In this document: positions 28,681 through 37,208 of the stretch, piece by piece
Numbering within the stretch: the first letter of the stretch is position 1
How the letters are laid out: the number at the start of each line of letters is the position of its first letter
Assembly (NCBI GenBank): GCA_012033195.1
Contig: JAAUSQ010000009.1
Span: forward strand, 1-46,293
Reading direction: 5' to 3'
DNA length: 46,293 bases
Source: Chloroflexaceae bacterium
GTDB taxonomy: Bacteria > Chloroflexota > Chloroflexia > Chloroflexales > Chloroflexaceae
The notes under the pieces: model-generated
The model's input: only the letters and a program-made list of their open reading frames with translations
What the model was told of the DNA's origin: nothing
Database searches by the model: none
Translations under genes and position numbers: made by a program

Positions 28681-29718
28681 CTACCCCTCGCAGTCGATGC
28701 CCTTCGCGGCATAGTAGCCTTCAACAAAGCTGTTGTTGGCGACTTGCTCGAAGGGGATGGGTGCTTCGAGCACACCAATATCAAGCAGCATCTGGTGCTC
28801 GGCCTCCCATACTGCCGGGTCGCTGTAGCCCACACAGCGTGCACCGGGGCCATAAGTCAGCAACTCAATCGTCTGGCTCGCTTCGAAGGTCAGTTGATCG
28901 CGGTCAAGTTCGGGGTTATATTCAGCTACCAGATCAACCGCCGCGTCCGGGTTGGCAAGTGCCCACTCCCACCCGCGTAGCGAGGCTTCGACAAAGGCCC
29001 GCACGGTGTTCGGGTTCTCCTCGATAAATGTGCTGGTTGCAAACAGCACATCACCCATCATTACCACGCCATAATCACGGGCAAAGATCAGGTCGATCTC
29101 GGCTCCCTGCTGGCGTACCGCACGCGGCTGATCGGTTGCGTACACGGGCCATACATCCACCCGCCGCCGGAGGAACGGCTCCATACTGAACTCGCCGGGT
29201 GTTTCGATGATCGTGCTACGATCTACGCCTGCCGCCGCCAGCATTGCCCGGTATTCCACCTCCACCCCACCACCGTAAAACACTGCTACGCGCTTGCCGG
29301 GGAAGTCTTCCACGCCACCAATGCCCGAATCGCTATGCACCATATAGGCCGTCGGGTTCACCTGAAACAGCGTTGCCAGCGCCACCAGTTCCACACCCTG
29401 CTGCCGTGCAGTGTACATCGAGTCGGCCCAGGCTACCCCGAACTGTTCGGAGCCACTGGCAACAATCTGTTTGGCGGGGAACTCTGGCCCGCCACCGTTG
29501 AGCGTCACATCCAGGCCCACCTCATCGTAGTAGCCATTCACTTCGGCAGCAATATAGCCAACAAATTGCCATTGCGGTATCCATTGAAACCGCATAATCA
29601 CCTCGCGCTGTTCGGGCGCGTTGGGGTCGGTCACGGCAGGCGCGGCAGTGCCACAGGCCACCACCAGTACTACCAGCACCAGCAGGGGTGCTATGTGTCC
29701 CTGATACAGATATGCCAT
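28681..29718 (-). CDS. NMT1/THI5-like ABC transporter substrate-binding lipoprotein
   Basis: A 345-residue extracytoplasmic binding protein. A lipoprotein signal ends in VLVVAC (Cys near residue 22), followed by the NMT1/THI5 fold: FQWIPQWQFVGYIAAEVNGYY, VASGSEQFGVAWADSM, GKRVAVFYGGG and VDVWPVYATDQP. The family binds thiamine precursors (HMP-type pyrimidines), riboflavin, or similar small molecules. No permease or ATPase gene is adjacent, and no TPP or FMN riboswitch was recognised in the 268-bp upstream region, so the ligand stays open. GAAAGG lies about 7 bases before the ATG. The gene is divergent from the cytochrome oxidase block. Confidence 0.85.
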   Translation of the reverse strand: MAYLYQGHIAPLLVLVVLVVACGTAAPAVTDPNAPEQREVIMRFQWIPQWQFVGYIAAEVNGYYDEVGLDVTLNGGGPEFPAKQIVASGSEQFGVAWADSMYTARQQGVELVALATLFQVNPTAYMVHSDSGIGGVEDFPGKRVAVFYGGGVEVEYRAMLAAAGVDRSTIIETPGEFSMEPFLRRRVDVWPVYATDQPRAVRQQGAEIDLIFARDYGVVMMGDVLFATSTFIEENPNTVRAFVEASLRGWEWALANPDAAVDLVAEYNPELDRDQLTFEASQTIELLTYGPGARCVGYSDPAVWEAEHQMLLDIGVLEAPIPFEQVANNSFVEGYYAAKGIDCEG

Positions 29719-29906
29719 TTGAAGACCTTTCTAGCCATTGCACTGTATTCATATGAAAACCGGGCAACAGTCTGGCCCAGTTATATTTGCATGGGTACGG
29801 GTGAATATATGCTCTATGATAAAAGAGATTGTGCTGTGATGCAACATAACTGCCAATCTAGAATCACTCCTACCAGCGAATGCCTGTACTATACATCACA
29901 AAAATA

Positions 29907-29915
29907 TGCTATACT
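29907..29915 (+). promoter_or_regulatory. Extended -10 promoter of the cytochrome oxidase block
   Basis: TGCTATACT combines a TGn extension with TATACT, about 70 bases before the first oxidase gene. No -35 at correct spacing is evident. Confidence 0.42.
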
Positions 29916-29986
29916 GTCGGCTAATCCACAGTCCTGGCAATCAGTGTTATGTCGCCTTGCTATCACTGTGGCTAGATACGCCGATT

Positions 29987-30606
29987 ATGCACGAAGAACA
30001 GCGGTACACCCGCACCCTATCACCTATGCGTCAAACATTACCACGTTCGCAGCCTTCCGAGCAACTTCGTGCTCGTAATGCCCGTACCAGCATCTGGCTG
30101 GTGCTGATTTCAGAATTGATGCTCTTTTTCGGGTTGCTATCGTCGTTTTTTTTCCTGCGCGGCGCACTGCCCGAATGGGGGCCGCCCTCTGGACAGAGCT
30201 ACGACCTGACCCTGCCGATCATCACGTCCGTGATCCTGTTTGCCAGTGCCGGCACCATGCACCTGGCCTACCGCGCTATTCAACACGACCAGCGTCAGCG
30301 CTTTGAGCAGATGTTGACCGTTACTATGCTGCTTGGTGCGCTGTTTATCGTCGGGCAGATCTACGAGTTCTCCACCATCGGCTTCAACTTTCAGGATGGA
30401 GCGTATGCTGCGATTGTGCTGTTGACGATAGGCACCCACGCCGCGCACGTTGCGATAGGCGTGCTTATTTTTGTTGTTGTCCACATCCGTGCTCGCTCGG
30501 CCTGTTCAATGCACAGCGCCATATGGCAGTTGAGATGTGTGCGTTATACTGGTATTTTGTGGCGCTCATCTGGGTCGTCATTTTTGCGATACTCTTTTTT
30601 CTCTAG
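29987..30606 (+). CDS. Cytochrome c oxidase subunit III-like protein (frameshifted near 30495)
   Basis: A heme-copper oxidase subunit III family protein of about 206 residues if joined, with five predicted membrane helices. Visible are the first helix (IWLVLISELMLFFGLLSSFF), the helix pair around residues 72-88 and 110-130, and the family motif THAAHVAIGVLIFVV. The first frame goes wrong after VHIRAR; adding one base after 30495 restores LGLFNAQRHMAVEMCALYWY, the expected last-helix region, ending at a TAG at 30604-30606. No strong ribosome-binding site is seen at ATG 29987, and ATG 30026 is a possible alternative. It is followed after 25 bp by a second subunit III gene. Confidence 0.8.
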
Positions 30607-30631
30607 GTAAGGCAAGGAGAGGGAATATTTT

Positions 30632-31306
30632 ATGGCAGTTGATCAGGCAATGGCACCGGGGCAATCGCACACCGCCGCGACCGCAACGGCACAGACTGTT
30701 GGCGTCAGCAACCGGAAGCTTGGCATCTGGATCTTCCTGGCATCAGAAGTTATTTTTTTTAGTGCCCTGATCGGCGGCGGCATCCTGCTGCGCTTGCAGA
30801 CGCCACCCGACCAGTGGCCCGTACCGGGCGAAGTGCTGAACGTGCCGCTCACTTCGCTCAACACATTCATCCTGATTGTCAGTAGTGTGACAGTCGTGCA
30901 GGCGCTTGCCGCGTTGCAGGATAATATCCGCTGGCGGTTTCAGCTGTTTCTGGTCTGCACCTTTATCCTCGGTGCAATCTTCCTCGGCATTCAGGTGTAT
31001 GAATACAACCTGCTGATCGGTCACGGGCTGACCTTTACCGAATATGTGCCGTACACCGCCCACGGTGCCGAACACGGTGCCGCCGAAGCAGTGTCGAGTG
31101 TCTACGGGACGGCCTTCTATATCCAGACGGGCTTCCACGGCGCACACGTCTTCCTGGGGGTGATGTGGCTCGGCTTTGTGATGATTAAAGCCTTTTTTGG
31201 TGGCTACAGTCCCGACGATTACGAAGGCGTTGAGATCTTCGGCCTGTACTGGCACTTTGTCGACCTCGTGTGGATTCTGCTGTTTACAATTGTGTACCTG
31301 ATTTAA
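30632..31306 (+). CDS. ctaE: Cytochrome c oxidase subunit III
   Basis: A 224-residue integral membrane protein of the CtaE/CoxC family, part of the proton-pumping aa3-type oxidase. Motifs are IWIFLASEVIFFSALIGGGI in helix 1, the QVYEYNLLIGHGLTFTE segment, FYIQTGFHGAHVFLGVMWL with the conserved HGxHV, and the terminal YWHFVDLVWILLFTIVYL. There are five hydrophobic helices after a 30-residue Ala/Thr-rich leader. AAGGAGAGGG precedes the ATG. It lies between the first subunit III-like gene and subunit IV, probably all on one transcript. Subunits I and II are not in the window. Confidence 0.93.
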   Translation: MAVDQAMAPGQSHTAATATAQTVGVSNRKLGIWIFLASEVIFFSALIGGGILLRLQTPPDQWPVPGEVLNVPLTSLNTFILIVSSVTVVQALAALQDNIRWRFQLFLVCTFILGAIFLGIQVYEYNLLIGHGLTFTEYVPYTAHGAEHGAAEAVSSVYGTAFYIQTGFHGAHVFLGVMWLGFVMIKAFFGGYSPDDYEGVEIFGLYWHFVDLVWILLFTIVYLI

Positions 31307-31325
31307 GCGGCGAAAGGATAATGCT

Positions 31326-31661
31326 ATGGCAAGCATAAGCAAACATAATACCCAGACCCCCACGCACGAGGAAACAGCGCACAAGCACAAGCACCCACCT
31401 TATATGTGGGTGTTCCTGTGGCTCGTTATCCTGACGGCGATTGAGGTTTTCCCAATCTTCACCGAGATCTTTTTTGGGTTCAGCCCGGTGCCCCACAACA
31501 TCTGGGTACCTGTGCTGCTGGTGCTGGCGGTCCTCAAGGCCGCACTGGTGGCGCTCTATTATATGCACCTGCTGTTCGATAAGTTTTGGCTCGGTGCGCT
31601 GATCCTTAGCCCGTTGGCTTTTGCCATGTTCTTTGGTCTGGTTATTGCAGTGCCGTACTAG
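31326..31661 (+). CDS. ctaF: Cytochrome c oxidase subunit IV family protein
   Basis: A 111-residue membrane protein: a hydrophilic His/Lys-rich N-terminus (about 28 residues), then three hydrophobic helices (MWVFLWLVILTAIEVFPIF, VPVLLVLAVLKAALVALYYM, ALILSPLAFAMFFGLVI). The conserved HLLFDKFW after helix 2 is typical of the CtaF/COX4 prokaryotic family. AAAGGA lies 8 bases before the ATG, 19 bp after ctaE. It closes the oxidase block and is followed by a terminator-like hairpin. Confidence 0.88.
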   Translation: MASISKHNTQTPTHEETAHKHKHPPYMWVFLWLVILTAIEVFPIFTEIFFGFSPVPHNIWVPVLLVLAVLKAALVALYYMHLLFDKFWLGALILSPLAFAMFFGLVIAVPY

Positions 31662-31707
31662 GCAAACCTGCACACTACCTAATAGATAGCAACCGATCGA
31701 TTCAGGT

Positions 31708-31735
31708 ACAGGTCACGCCGGGGTGCGTGGCCTGT
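31708..31735 (+). terminator. Terminator-like hairpin after the oxidase block
   Basis: ACAGGTCACGC pairs with GCGTGGCCTGT (one G-T wobble, 11 bp) around a 6-base loop, followed by GCTCTTCTTA. It lies about 47 bases after the ctaF stop. Confidence 0.6.
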
Positions 31736-31782
31736 GCTCTTCTTATCAGTACCATACAACCATATTATGATAGGACATGCTT

Positions 31783-32355
31783 ATGATCGTCTATACCACC
31801 GACCTCGGCACAGGGCAACGGCTGTACCTGCACAACACTGACACCACCACCACCCTCACACTGGTCGCATCCGCAGCAGGTCAGCAGCAGGCGCAACGCA
31901 GCGGTTTGAGCACGGGACCATGGCAGAAGCCGCCGACCGTGTTTCGCACCGCAGGCAGCATTATCGTCCGGATTGAAGCGCAGGGCGGCGAGTTTTTTGT
32001 GCAGGTGCAGGGCAGCAGCATGCACGTGTTGAGCAGTTCGCCATCACTTGGCACTGCCGAAGTATTGCCTACCCAGCGCAGCAGCGAAGCAACAGTACCC
32101 GGCGGTATGCAGCCGATGCAGCCGATGCAACCGATGCAGATGCAGATGGGCGATATGCAGATGCAGATGGAACCGATGAAGATGCAGATGGGTGATATGC
32201 AAATGCAGATGCCGCCCATGCAGCAGGCAACGCCCGCATCAGCCGCACCGAAGCCATCCCGCCGCTTCTGTCCACAGTGCGGCACTCCGGTCAAGCCCAC
32301 CGACCGCTTCTGCTCATCGTGTGGGCATCGTCTGGTTGAAGCCGATAGTGAATGA
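31783..32355 (+). CDS. Methionine-rich zinc-ribbon protein of unknown function
   Basis: A 190-residue protein in three parts. The first roughly 90 residues are a beta-rich domain of unknown family. Residues about 108-147 are a low-complexity stretch with 16 methionines in 40 residues, built from MQP, MQM and GDMQMQM units. The C-terminus is a zinc ribbon with FCPQCG and FCSSCG. Methionine clusters (MxM, MxxM) can bind Cu(I), and the gene lies just after cytochrome oxidase subunits, so copper handling is possible but unproven. There is no signal peptide. ATG 31783 is preferred over 31777 because AGGA is correctly spaced to it. A TPR gene follows 9 bp downstream. Confidence 0.72.
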   Translation: MIVYTTDLGTGQRLYLHNTDTTTTLTLVASAAGQQQAQRSGLSTGPWQKPPTVFRTAGSIIVRIEAQGGEFFVQVQGSSMHVLSSSPSLGTAEVLPTQRSSEATVPGGMQPMQPMQPMQMQMGDMQMQMEPMKMQMGDMQMQMPPMQQATPASAAPKPSRRFCPQCGTPVKPTDRFCSSCGHRLVEADSE

Positions 32356-32364
32356 GGAATGTGT

Positions 32365-33111
32365 ATGAGTGCGCCGAGAAAACGCAACGCCTATCGCAGC
32401 CAGCACACCCTGAATAAAGAACGACAGGTCGCCGCCGCCCTGGAACAGGCAGTAGCCCACCTGGAGCAGCGCCAATTTGAACGGGCGATCCAGATTTGCC
32501 AAAGTGTGCTGCCCCTGACCGATGAGCGCTCGTATCAGCGGGTAGAATTGCTCAACTGCATGGGCGCGGCCCAGATGATGCTGCGCAGCTACGACGAAGC
32601 CTACCGCACCTTTTCGGATGCGCTGGAAATACTGCCCGAAGACCCTTATCTGTGGTACAACCGGGGCTTTGCCAGCCGTCAGACAATGCGCTCCGGGCGC
32701 TCGCTGCTCGACTTTGAGCAGGCCGTTGCGCTGGAGGGCGATGGCCCCGCCGCCGCGCAGTATATGCAGGAGTTGCAGCAGGCGGCCTATCTTGTAGAGC
32801 GCTACATTGAAATGCGCGGTGCAGGCTTCACGCTCGAACAACTTATCGAGCAGGAAGATCTGTTTCAGCAGGCAGTTGTCTCGATGGATGCTCAGCAGTG
32901 GCCCGCAGCCGAGGTCGCCCTGCGCCGTGTGATTGCGCTGAGTGATAGCCTGCCGCAGCCGTGGAGCAACCTGGGGGTATGCCTGATGATGCAGCAGCGT
33001 TGGGACGCAGCCGCAGACGCACTGCGGCGGGCACTGGCACTGAAACCCGACTACCAGAATGCCGCTGATAATCTGGCGACGCTGGCAATGTTACGAGCAC
33101 AGGGGGAATAA
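32365..33111 (+). CDS. TPR-repeat protein
   Basis: A 248-residue soluble protein with a basic N-terminus (about 16 residues) and helical repeats. TPR-like units are visible at about 21-54 (ALEQAVAHLEQRQFERAIQI), 57-92 (YDEAYRTFSDALEILPEDPY), 93-125, and again at about 168-235 (LFQQAVVSMDAQQWPAAEVA, PWSNLGVCLMMQQRWDAAAD, ALRRALALKPDYQNA). TPRs mediate protein-protein contacts; no catalytic domain is seen. GAGGA precedes ATG 32365 at good spacing. It is tightly linked to the Met-rich zinc-ribbon gene upstream (9 bp) and the small membrane protein downstream (7 bp), suggesting one operon. Confidence 0.83.
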   Translation: MSAPRKRNAYRSQHTLNKERQVAAALEQAVAHLEQRQFERAIQICQSVLPLTDERSYQRVELLNCMGAAQMMLRSYDEAYRTFSDALEILPEDPYLWYNRGFASRQTMRSGRSLLDFEQAVALEGDGPAAAQYMQELQQAAYLVERYIEMRGAGFTLEQLIEQEDLFQQAVVSMDAQQWPAAEVALRRVIALSDSLPQPWSNLGVCLMMQQRWDAAADALRRALALKPDYQNAADNLATLAMLRAQGE

Positions 33112-33118
33112 GCCATTG

Positions 33119-33364
33119 ATGCAGTCTCCAATCTTTAATGCAATTACTGCCGTGTTTATCACGGCAATCGGTGCCCTCAACATTACACAGGGCGAATACT
33201 GGTTTGCGGTGGGTTGTTTTGCGCTCGCCGGGTCGTCGGCGCTGTTTGCCTGGAAGCGGCAGCGCGGCGGTATCTTACCGGGGCGGCTGAATGGTGTGAT
33301 GAATGCGCTCACCATTCTCGGCCTCGGTCTGATAGTGCTGGATCTCTTAGGGGCGCTACCATAA
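33119..33364 (+). CDS. Small hypothetical membrane protein
   Basis: An 81-residue hydrophobic protein with about three membrane segments (residues 5-18, 24-43, 58-78) joined by a basic loop (WKRQRGG). No family is recognised. GGGGGAA lies about 11 bases before the ATG at 33119, inside the end of the TPR gene. The 7-bp gap to the TPR gene suggests co-transcription. Confidence 0.6.
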   Translation: MQSPIFNAITAVFITAIGALNITQGEYWFAVGCFALAGSSALFAWKRQRGGILPGRLNGVMNALTILGLGLIVLDLLGALP

Positions 33365-33377
33365 CCATCACATAAGT

Positions 33378-33963
33378 ATGTCATCTTATACACACTATAT
33401 TTTCGGCTATGGCTCACTCGCGCATACCGGTCAGCTACGCACCTTTCTACACCGCGCTGAGTGGCACCCTGGCGACTGGTTTTTCTGTCGGCTGCATGGC
33501 TACCGTCGCGCCTGGAATGTGGCGATGGATAACCGCGTGCTACGTCCCGGCTATAAATATTATGTTGATAGAGCCACAGGCGAACGTCCGGCGGCATATG
33601 TCACATTTATGAACGTCTATCCAATGGCAGGAGCCAGCATTGGCGGCGTGCTGTTTGGTGTGACACCCACAGAGCTAGCGCTGCTCGACCGTCGCGAGGC
33701 CAACTATCAGCGCATTTCGCTCGGCGCGGGGCGCAGTTGAGCAACCGGTATCTGGTCGGCTGTGGCTATATGTGGGCCTGCCCGCCGCCGAGGAGCGCTT
33801 CAAGGCGGGGCTGCACGATGGCACTGCCGTCATCAATCGCCCATATTACGAGACAATTATGGCAGGTTTTCAGGCGCACGGTGCCGCCGCCCTTGCCGAT
33901 TTTCTGGCAACCACCGACCCGCCCCAGGTGCCTCTGCATGATCTGGCGCGGCGTGCCCCCTGA
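33378..33963 (+). CDS. Gamma-glutamylcyclotransferase/AIG2-like protein (frameshifted near 33730)
   Basis: A GGCT-fold protein of about 194 residues if joined. The substrate loop FGYGSL is at residues 9-14, and the catalytic Glu is in DRREANYQR near residue 108. Such enzymes release 5-oxoproline from gamma-glutamyl compounds. The first frame stops at 33740; the next frame continues VEQPVSGRLWLYVGLP and then the C-terminal helices to a TGA at 33961-33963. Unlike the other broken genes here, removing one base near 33726-33735 (or adding two) is needed. There is no clear Shine-Dalgarno at ATG 33378. It follows the small membrane protein gene by 13 bp. Confidence 0.75.
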
Positions 33964-34053
33964 ATGGGCAGGTTGGAGAACTGGTCTTTTGACGGATGCC
34001 CGCCCCTAGCGCAGCAGGTACAATAGAGCACAGGATAACCAATGATTCGCCTC

Positions 34054-34088
34054 GCCCCTTGAGAGGGGCAGGGGTGAGGGGTGTCGGA
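34054..34088. repeat. REP-like GC-rich hairpin
   Basis: GCCCCT-TGAG-AGGGGC forms a 6-bp stem with a 4-base loop, followed by a G-rich tail (AGGGGTGAGGGGTG). It sits in the 158-bp gap between the cyclotransferase and methyltransferase genes. Such clusters resemble dispersed intergenic palindromes of high-GC bacteria; it could also act as a terminator. Confidence 0.45.
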
Positions 34089-34121
34089 CGGTAATGAAAG
34101 GCACCCACAAGGAGCATGCCC

Positions 34122-35006
34122 GTGCAGAACCCGGACGAACAGCCCCCCTCCTGGCAGGCGCAGCCGCTAGCGCCGGCCCGCAGCACGACCGAAGCGAAGG
34201 CCCGCCACGCTGCCAACCGTGCTGCCTGGAACGAAGGCGCAGCACAGTATACTGCCGAACTTGTCGATACTATCGATTTTTTGCGGACAGGCGGCAGCAA
34301 CGTGCACCCGATTGAGCGGGCCAACCTTGCGCGATACGGTACCCTGTCGGCGTGGTGCCATACCGCTATTCATTTGCAGTGTGCTTCCGGGCGCGACACG
34401 CTCTCGCTCTGGAACGAAGGCGTGCGGCGGGTCATTGGTGTGGATATTTCGGATGTGCATATCGAAAATGCCCGCCAGACCAGCGCGGCACTGGGTGCGA
34501 CCGCCCGCTGGTATTGCTGCGATGTGCTGGATACCCCGCAAGCACTGGATGGCACGGCGAACCTTGTTTATACCGGACGCGGTGCGCTGTGCTGGCTGCA
34601 CGATCTGGACGCATGGGCGGCGGTGGTGTATCGCCTGCTGAAGCCGGGAGCCATATTGCATCTGTTTGATGATCACCCCATCACCTGGCTGTTTGATCTG
34701 GATGCGACTGCACCCGTCCTCACGGGAGCCAACTACTTCCACCAGAACGAGCTTTCACGCGGTTGGGCGGCGGGCTACCTGGGCGATATGGGCCGCCCTG
34801 TTGAGCAGCACGCGCCCAAGTACGAGCGCGTCTGGCCCGTCTCGGCAGTCTTCCAAGCGCTCTACAATGCCGGGTTGCATATCGAGCAGTTTGGTGAACA
34901 CGCCGAGGGCTACTGGAATATCTTTCCCAACATGGCCCCGGAATGGTATGGACGTTTTCCGTTGACTTTTTCGCTGGTAGCGCGGCGGCCTGTATCGCGT
35001 GGTTAA
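34122..35006 (+). CDS. Class I SAM-dependent methyltransferase
   Basis: A 294-residue protein with a Rossmann methyltransferase core. Motif I is unusual (HLQCASGRDTLSLW in place of DxGxGxG), followed by RVIGVDISDVHIENAR with the acidic residue that binds the ribose, then WYCCDVLD and YTGRGALCWLHDLDAW. This resembles ubiE/Methyltransf_25-like proteins of unknown substrate. The C-terminal 90 residues (RGWAAGYLGDM, YERVWPVSAVFQAL, EGYWNIFPN) probably form a lid. AAGGAG (34109-34114) is 7 bases before the GTG at 34122 but only 1 base before an in-frame ATG at 34116, so the GTG is preferred. It follows a REP-like hairpin. Confidence 0.8.
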   Translation: MQNPDEQPPSWQAQPLAPARSTTEAKARHAANRAAWNEGAAQYTAELVDTIDFLRTGGSNVHPIERANLARYGTLSAWCHTAIHLQCASGRDTLSLWNEGVRRVIGVDISDVHIENARQTSAALGATARWYCCDVLDTPQALDGTANLVYTGRGALCWLHDLDAWAAVVYRLLKPGAILHLFDDHPITWLFDLDATAPVLTGANYFHQNELSRGWAAGYLGDMGRPVEQHAPKYERVWPVSAVFQALYNAGLHIEQFGEHAEGYWNIFPNMAPEWYGRFPLTFSLVARRPVSRG

Positions 35007-35076
35007 TCGGCTTTGAGTGTGGTACCATAGGTATTATTCACAATTTGCCTGGTATATGACTGAACACGGATATAGT

Positions 35077-35574
35077 ATGACGACAGTTTATGATGTTATT
35101 CTTGACACTCTGCACGAGCGCGGTATTCAGTTTGTTATTCACGAACACAACGAAGTGCGCACCGTGGCAGAGGCACAAGAAAACCTGCCGTTCCCAGTTG
35201 ATCATTTGCTTAAAACGATTGTTTTTAAAATAAAACCAGATCGCTGGGTCCTGGTTGCGTTACGTGGGGCTGATCTGGTGGATTATGCGCTGCTGGCCGA
35301 AGTGCTGAATGTGCGGCGCAATCAATTACACACCGCAGATCGCGATGAAGTTGCCGAATGGTTCGGGGTTGAGGTTGGCAGTGTTAGCCCGATCCCAACC
35401 ATCGAAGACGTTCTTGTTATCATTGATGCCAATGCAACCGACCTTGATGTAGTGTACTGTGGGGTAGGGCGGAGCGACCGGACGCTGGAACTACGGCTAG
35501 TTGACCTGATCCACATTACCGGAGCACAGATCTGCGCCATTGTACGCGATGCGCACGACGACGCAGAACGGTAA
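35077..35574 (+). CDS. YbaK/EbsC-type aminoacyl-tRNA deacylase domain protein
   Basis: A 165-residue protein of the YbaK/ProX editing family, which hydrolyses mischarged aminoacyl-tRNAs such as Cys- or Ala-tRNA(Pro). Recognisable features are the start YDVILDTLHERGIQFVIHEH, the conserved Lys in LLKTIVFKI, VLVALRGADLVDYALLAEVL (which often has GD in relatives), and the GSVSPI loop. In-frame ATGs also occur at 35056 and a GTG at 35017; ATG 35077 matches where family homology begins, although all three have weak ribosome-binding sites. It precedes the sensor kinase gene by 38 bp. Confidence 0.83.
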   Translation: MTTVYDVILDTLHERGIQFVIHEHNEVRTVAEAQENLPFPVDHLLKTIVFKIKPDRWVLVALRGADLVDYALLAEVLNVRRNQLHTADRDEVAEWFGVEVGSVSPIPTIEDVLVIIDANATDLDVVYCGVGRSDRTLELRLVDLIHITGAQICAIVRDAHDDAER

Positions 35575-35612
35575 CACGCCGCTAGACAAACCGGTGTATA
35601 GAGGTGCAACGC

Positions 35613-37001
35613 ATGGATGATTTGTATCATATTCCGCCTTTTGAGGGACTGACCGAACAGGAACTGACCTGGCTGATTGAGCATAGCAGCGATGTACGCC
35701 TGCAACCGGGCGATACCTTTTTTGTTGAAGATGGGCCTGCCGAACAGTTCTACATTATGCTTGAAGGCGAGTTGCAGGTCATTCGTCGGGTGAACGGGCG
35801 CGATACGGTGCTTGGTACCACGCCGCGTGGGGTGATCGGCGGCGAAATGGCCCTGCTCGAAGGGACGGCCTCCAAAATCACCTCGCGGGCGCTTGCACCA
35901 AGCCGCTTGATGGTATTCGACCGGAACGCCTTCCGCGAAATATTTGCAGCCGTGCCAACGCTCGGCAACTATATTTTTAATATCGCCGCGCAGCGCACTG
36001 CCAACTATGCACGCAATATCGTCAGCCAGCAAGAAAAAATGGTTGCCCTGGGCAAGCTCTCGGCAGGGTTGGCCCACGAACTGAACAACCCGGCGGCGGC
36101 GGCGCGGCGGGCAACGCAGGAGTTGCATCATGTACTGCCCGGTTTGCAAGTGCGGACCCTGCGCCTCAACGAGCTTGGCCTGACCAACGCTCAGATCGAG
36201 CAACTGGTGCGTTTCCAACCCGAAGCGATGGCGAGGGCAGTTGATGCGCCGCCGCTCTCGCCGCTCGAACAGAGCGATATGGAAGGCGCGATGGGCGACT
36301 GGCTTGACGAGCGCGGCGTTGAAGATCCCTGGGACGTTGCCGCGAATCTGGTATCGGCGCGTATCTCTAGCGAAGAGCTTGAGCAGTTGCTGGAGCCGTT
36401 GCCACCTGCCACGCACGGCGATGTGCTGCAATGGCTGAATGCCACCCTGCATATTGCGAGCTTGCTCAACGAGGTTGAGCAGAGCACAGGCCGCATCTCC
36501 GATCTGGTGGGGGCGATCAAGTCGTACACCTATATGGACAAAGCCCCGCTCCAAGAAGTAGATATTCATAAGGGCCTTGAGAATACACTCACTGTGCTGA
36601 CCTACAAGCTCAAGAGCGTGCATGTAATGCGTGAGTACGACCCGAACCTGCCGCGAGTGAATGGGCGCGGCAGCGAACTGAACCAGGTCTGGACAAACCT
36701 GATTGCCAATGCGGTAGATGCCGTGAATGGCAAAGGCACTATCTGGCTGAAGACGCGCTGCGAGAATGATTATGTTATGGTAGAGGTTGCCGACGATGGG
36801 CACGGCATCCCGCCCGAAGTGATGCCGCGCCTGTTTGAGCCGTTCTTTACAACCAAAGATGTCGGCAAGGGCACCGGCCTTGGCCTTGATATCAGCTACC
36901 GCATTATTACGCAGCACGGCGGCACCATCGAGGTACAGTCCGAACCGGGAAATACCCGCTTTATTGTGCGTATCCCGGTGGAAGGAATAATCACCGGGTA
37001 G
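35613..37001 (+). CDS. Sensor histidine kinase with N-terminal cyclic-nucleotide-binding-like domain
   Basis: A 462-residue soluble kinase. Residues about 5-125 are a cNMP-binding beta-roll ([40 protein letters not shown]), but the phosphate cassette reads [16 protein letters not shown], without the usual PRSA Arg, so cyclic nucleotide binding is doubtful. The phosphoacceptor is in [19 protein letters not shown] near residue 155. A roughly 120-residue helical insert separates it from the ATPase domain ([36 protein letters not shown]). GAGG (35601-35604) is 8 bases before ATG 35613. There is no membrane segment and no neighbouring response regulator; a role as orphan kinase is likely. Confidence 0.9.
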   Translation: MDDLYHIPPFEGLTEQELTWLIEHSSDVRLQPGDTFFVEDGPAEQFYIMLEGELQVIRRVNGRDTVLGTTPRGVIGGEMALLEGTASKITSRALAPSRLMVFDRNAFREIFAAVPTLGNYIFNIAAQRTANYARNIVSQQEKMVALGKLSAGLAHELNNPAAAARRATQELHHVLPGLQVRTLRLNELGLTNAQIEQLVRFQPEAMARAVDAPPLSPLEQSDMEGAMGDWLDERGVEDPWDVAANLVSARISSEELEQLLEPLPPATHGDVLQWLNATLHIASLLNEVEQSTGRISDLVGAIKSYTYMDKAPLQEVDIHKGLENTLTVLTYKLKSVHVMREYDPNLPRVNGRGSELNQVWTNLIANAVDAVNGKGTIWLKTRCENDYVMVEVADDGHGIPPEVMPRLFEPFFTTKDVGKGTGLGLDISYRIITQHGGTIEVQSEPGNTRFIVRIPVEGIITG

Positions 37002-37208
37002 GTTGCAAGCCTCCTCTGCTGTTCCTCGATGCATACACTGCTCAGCCCGTGCAGGCGGGCTGTATGATTTAGAACGGCAATACCTCTATCCCACCCCCTC
37101 CCCTCAATGACTCCCTTCACCACACTGGTACCCGCGTTGCAACGTTTGTTTTTGTGGTAGGATATTTATATGTACTAACAACATCGACAATTATTTTTAT
37201 ATAAAGCT

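Noticed and set aside
29719-29986. TPP or FMN riboswitch upstream of the NMT1/THI5 lipoprotein
   Set aside because: Neither the conserved thi-box CUGAGA/ACCUGAUCU elements nor the FMN AGGGCAGGGUGAAAUUCCC core was found on the minus strand.
30480-30510. Programmed ribosomal frameshift in the first oxidase subunit III gene
   Set aside because: No slippery heptamer or downstream pseudoknot is visible, and six similar breaks occur in unrelated genes, so a general indel cause is more economical.
35322-37034. Long minus-strand open frame of 570 codons opposite the cNMP-domain kinase
   Set aside because: The plus strand encodes a clear histidine kinase and YbaK protein there; the minus frame is an antisense shadow.
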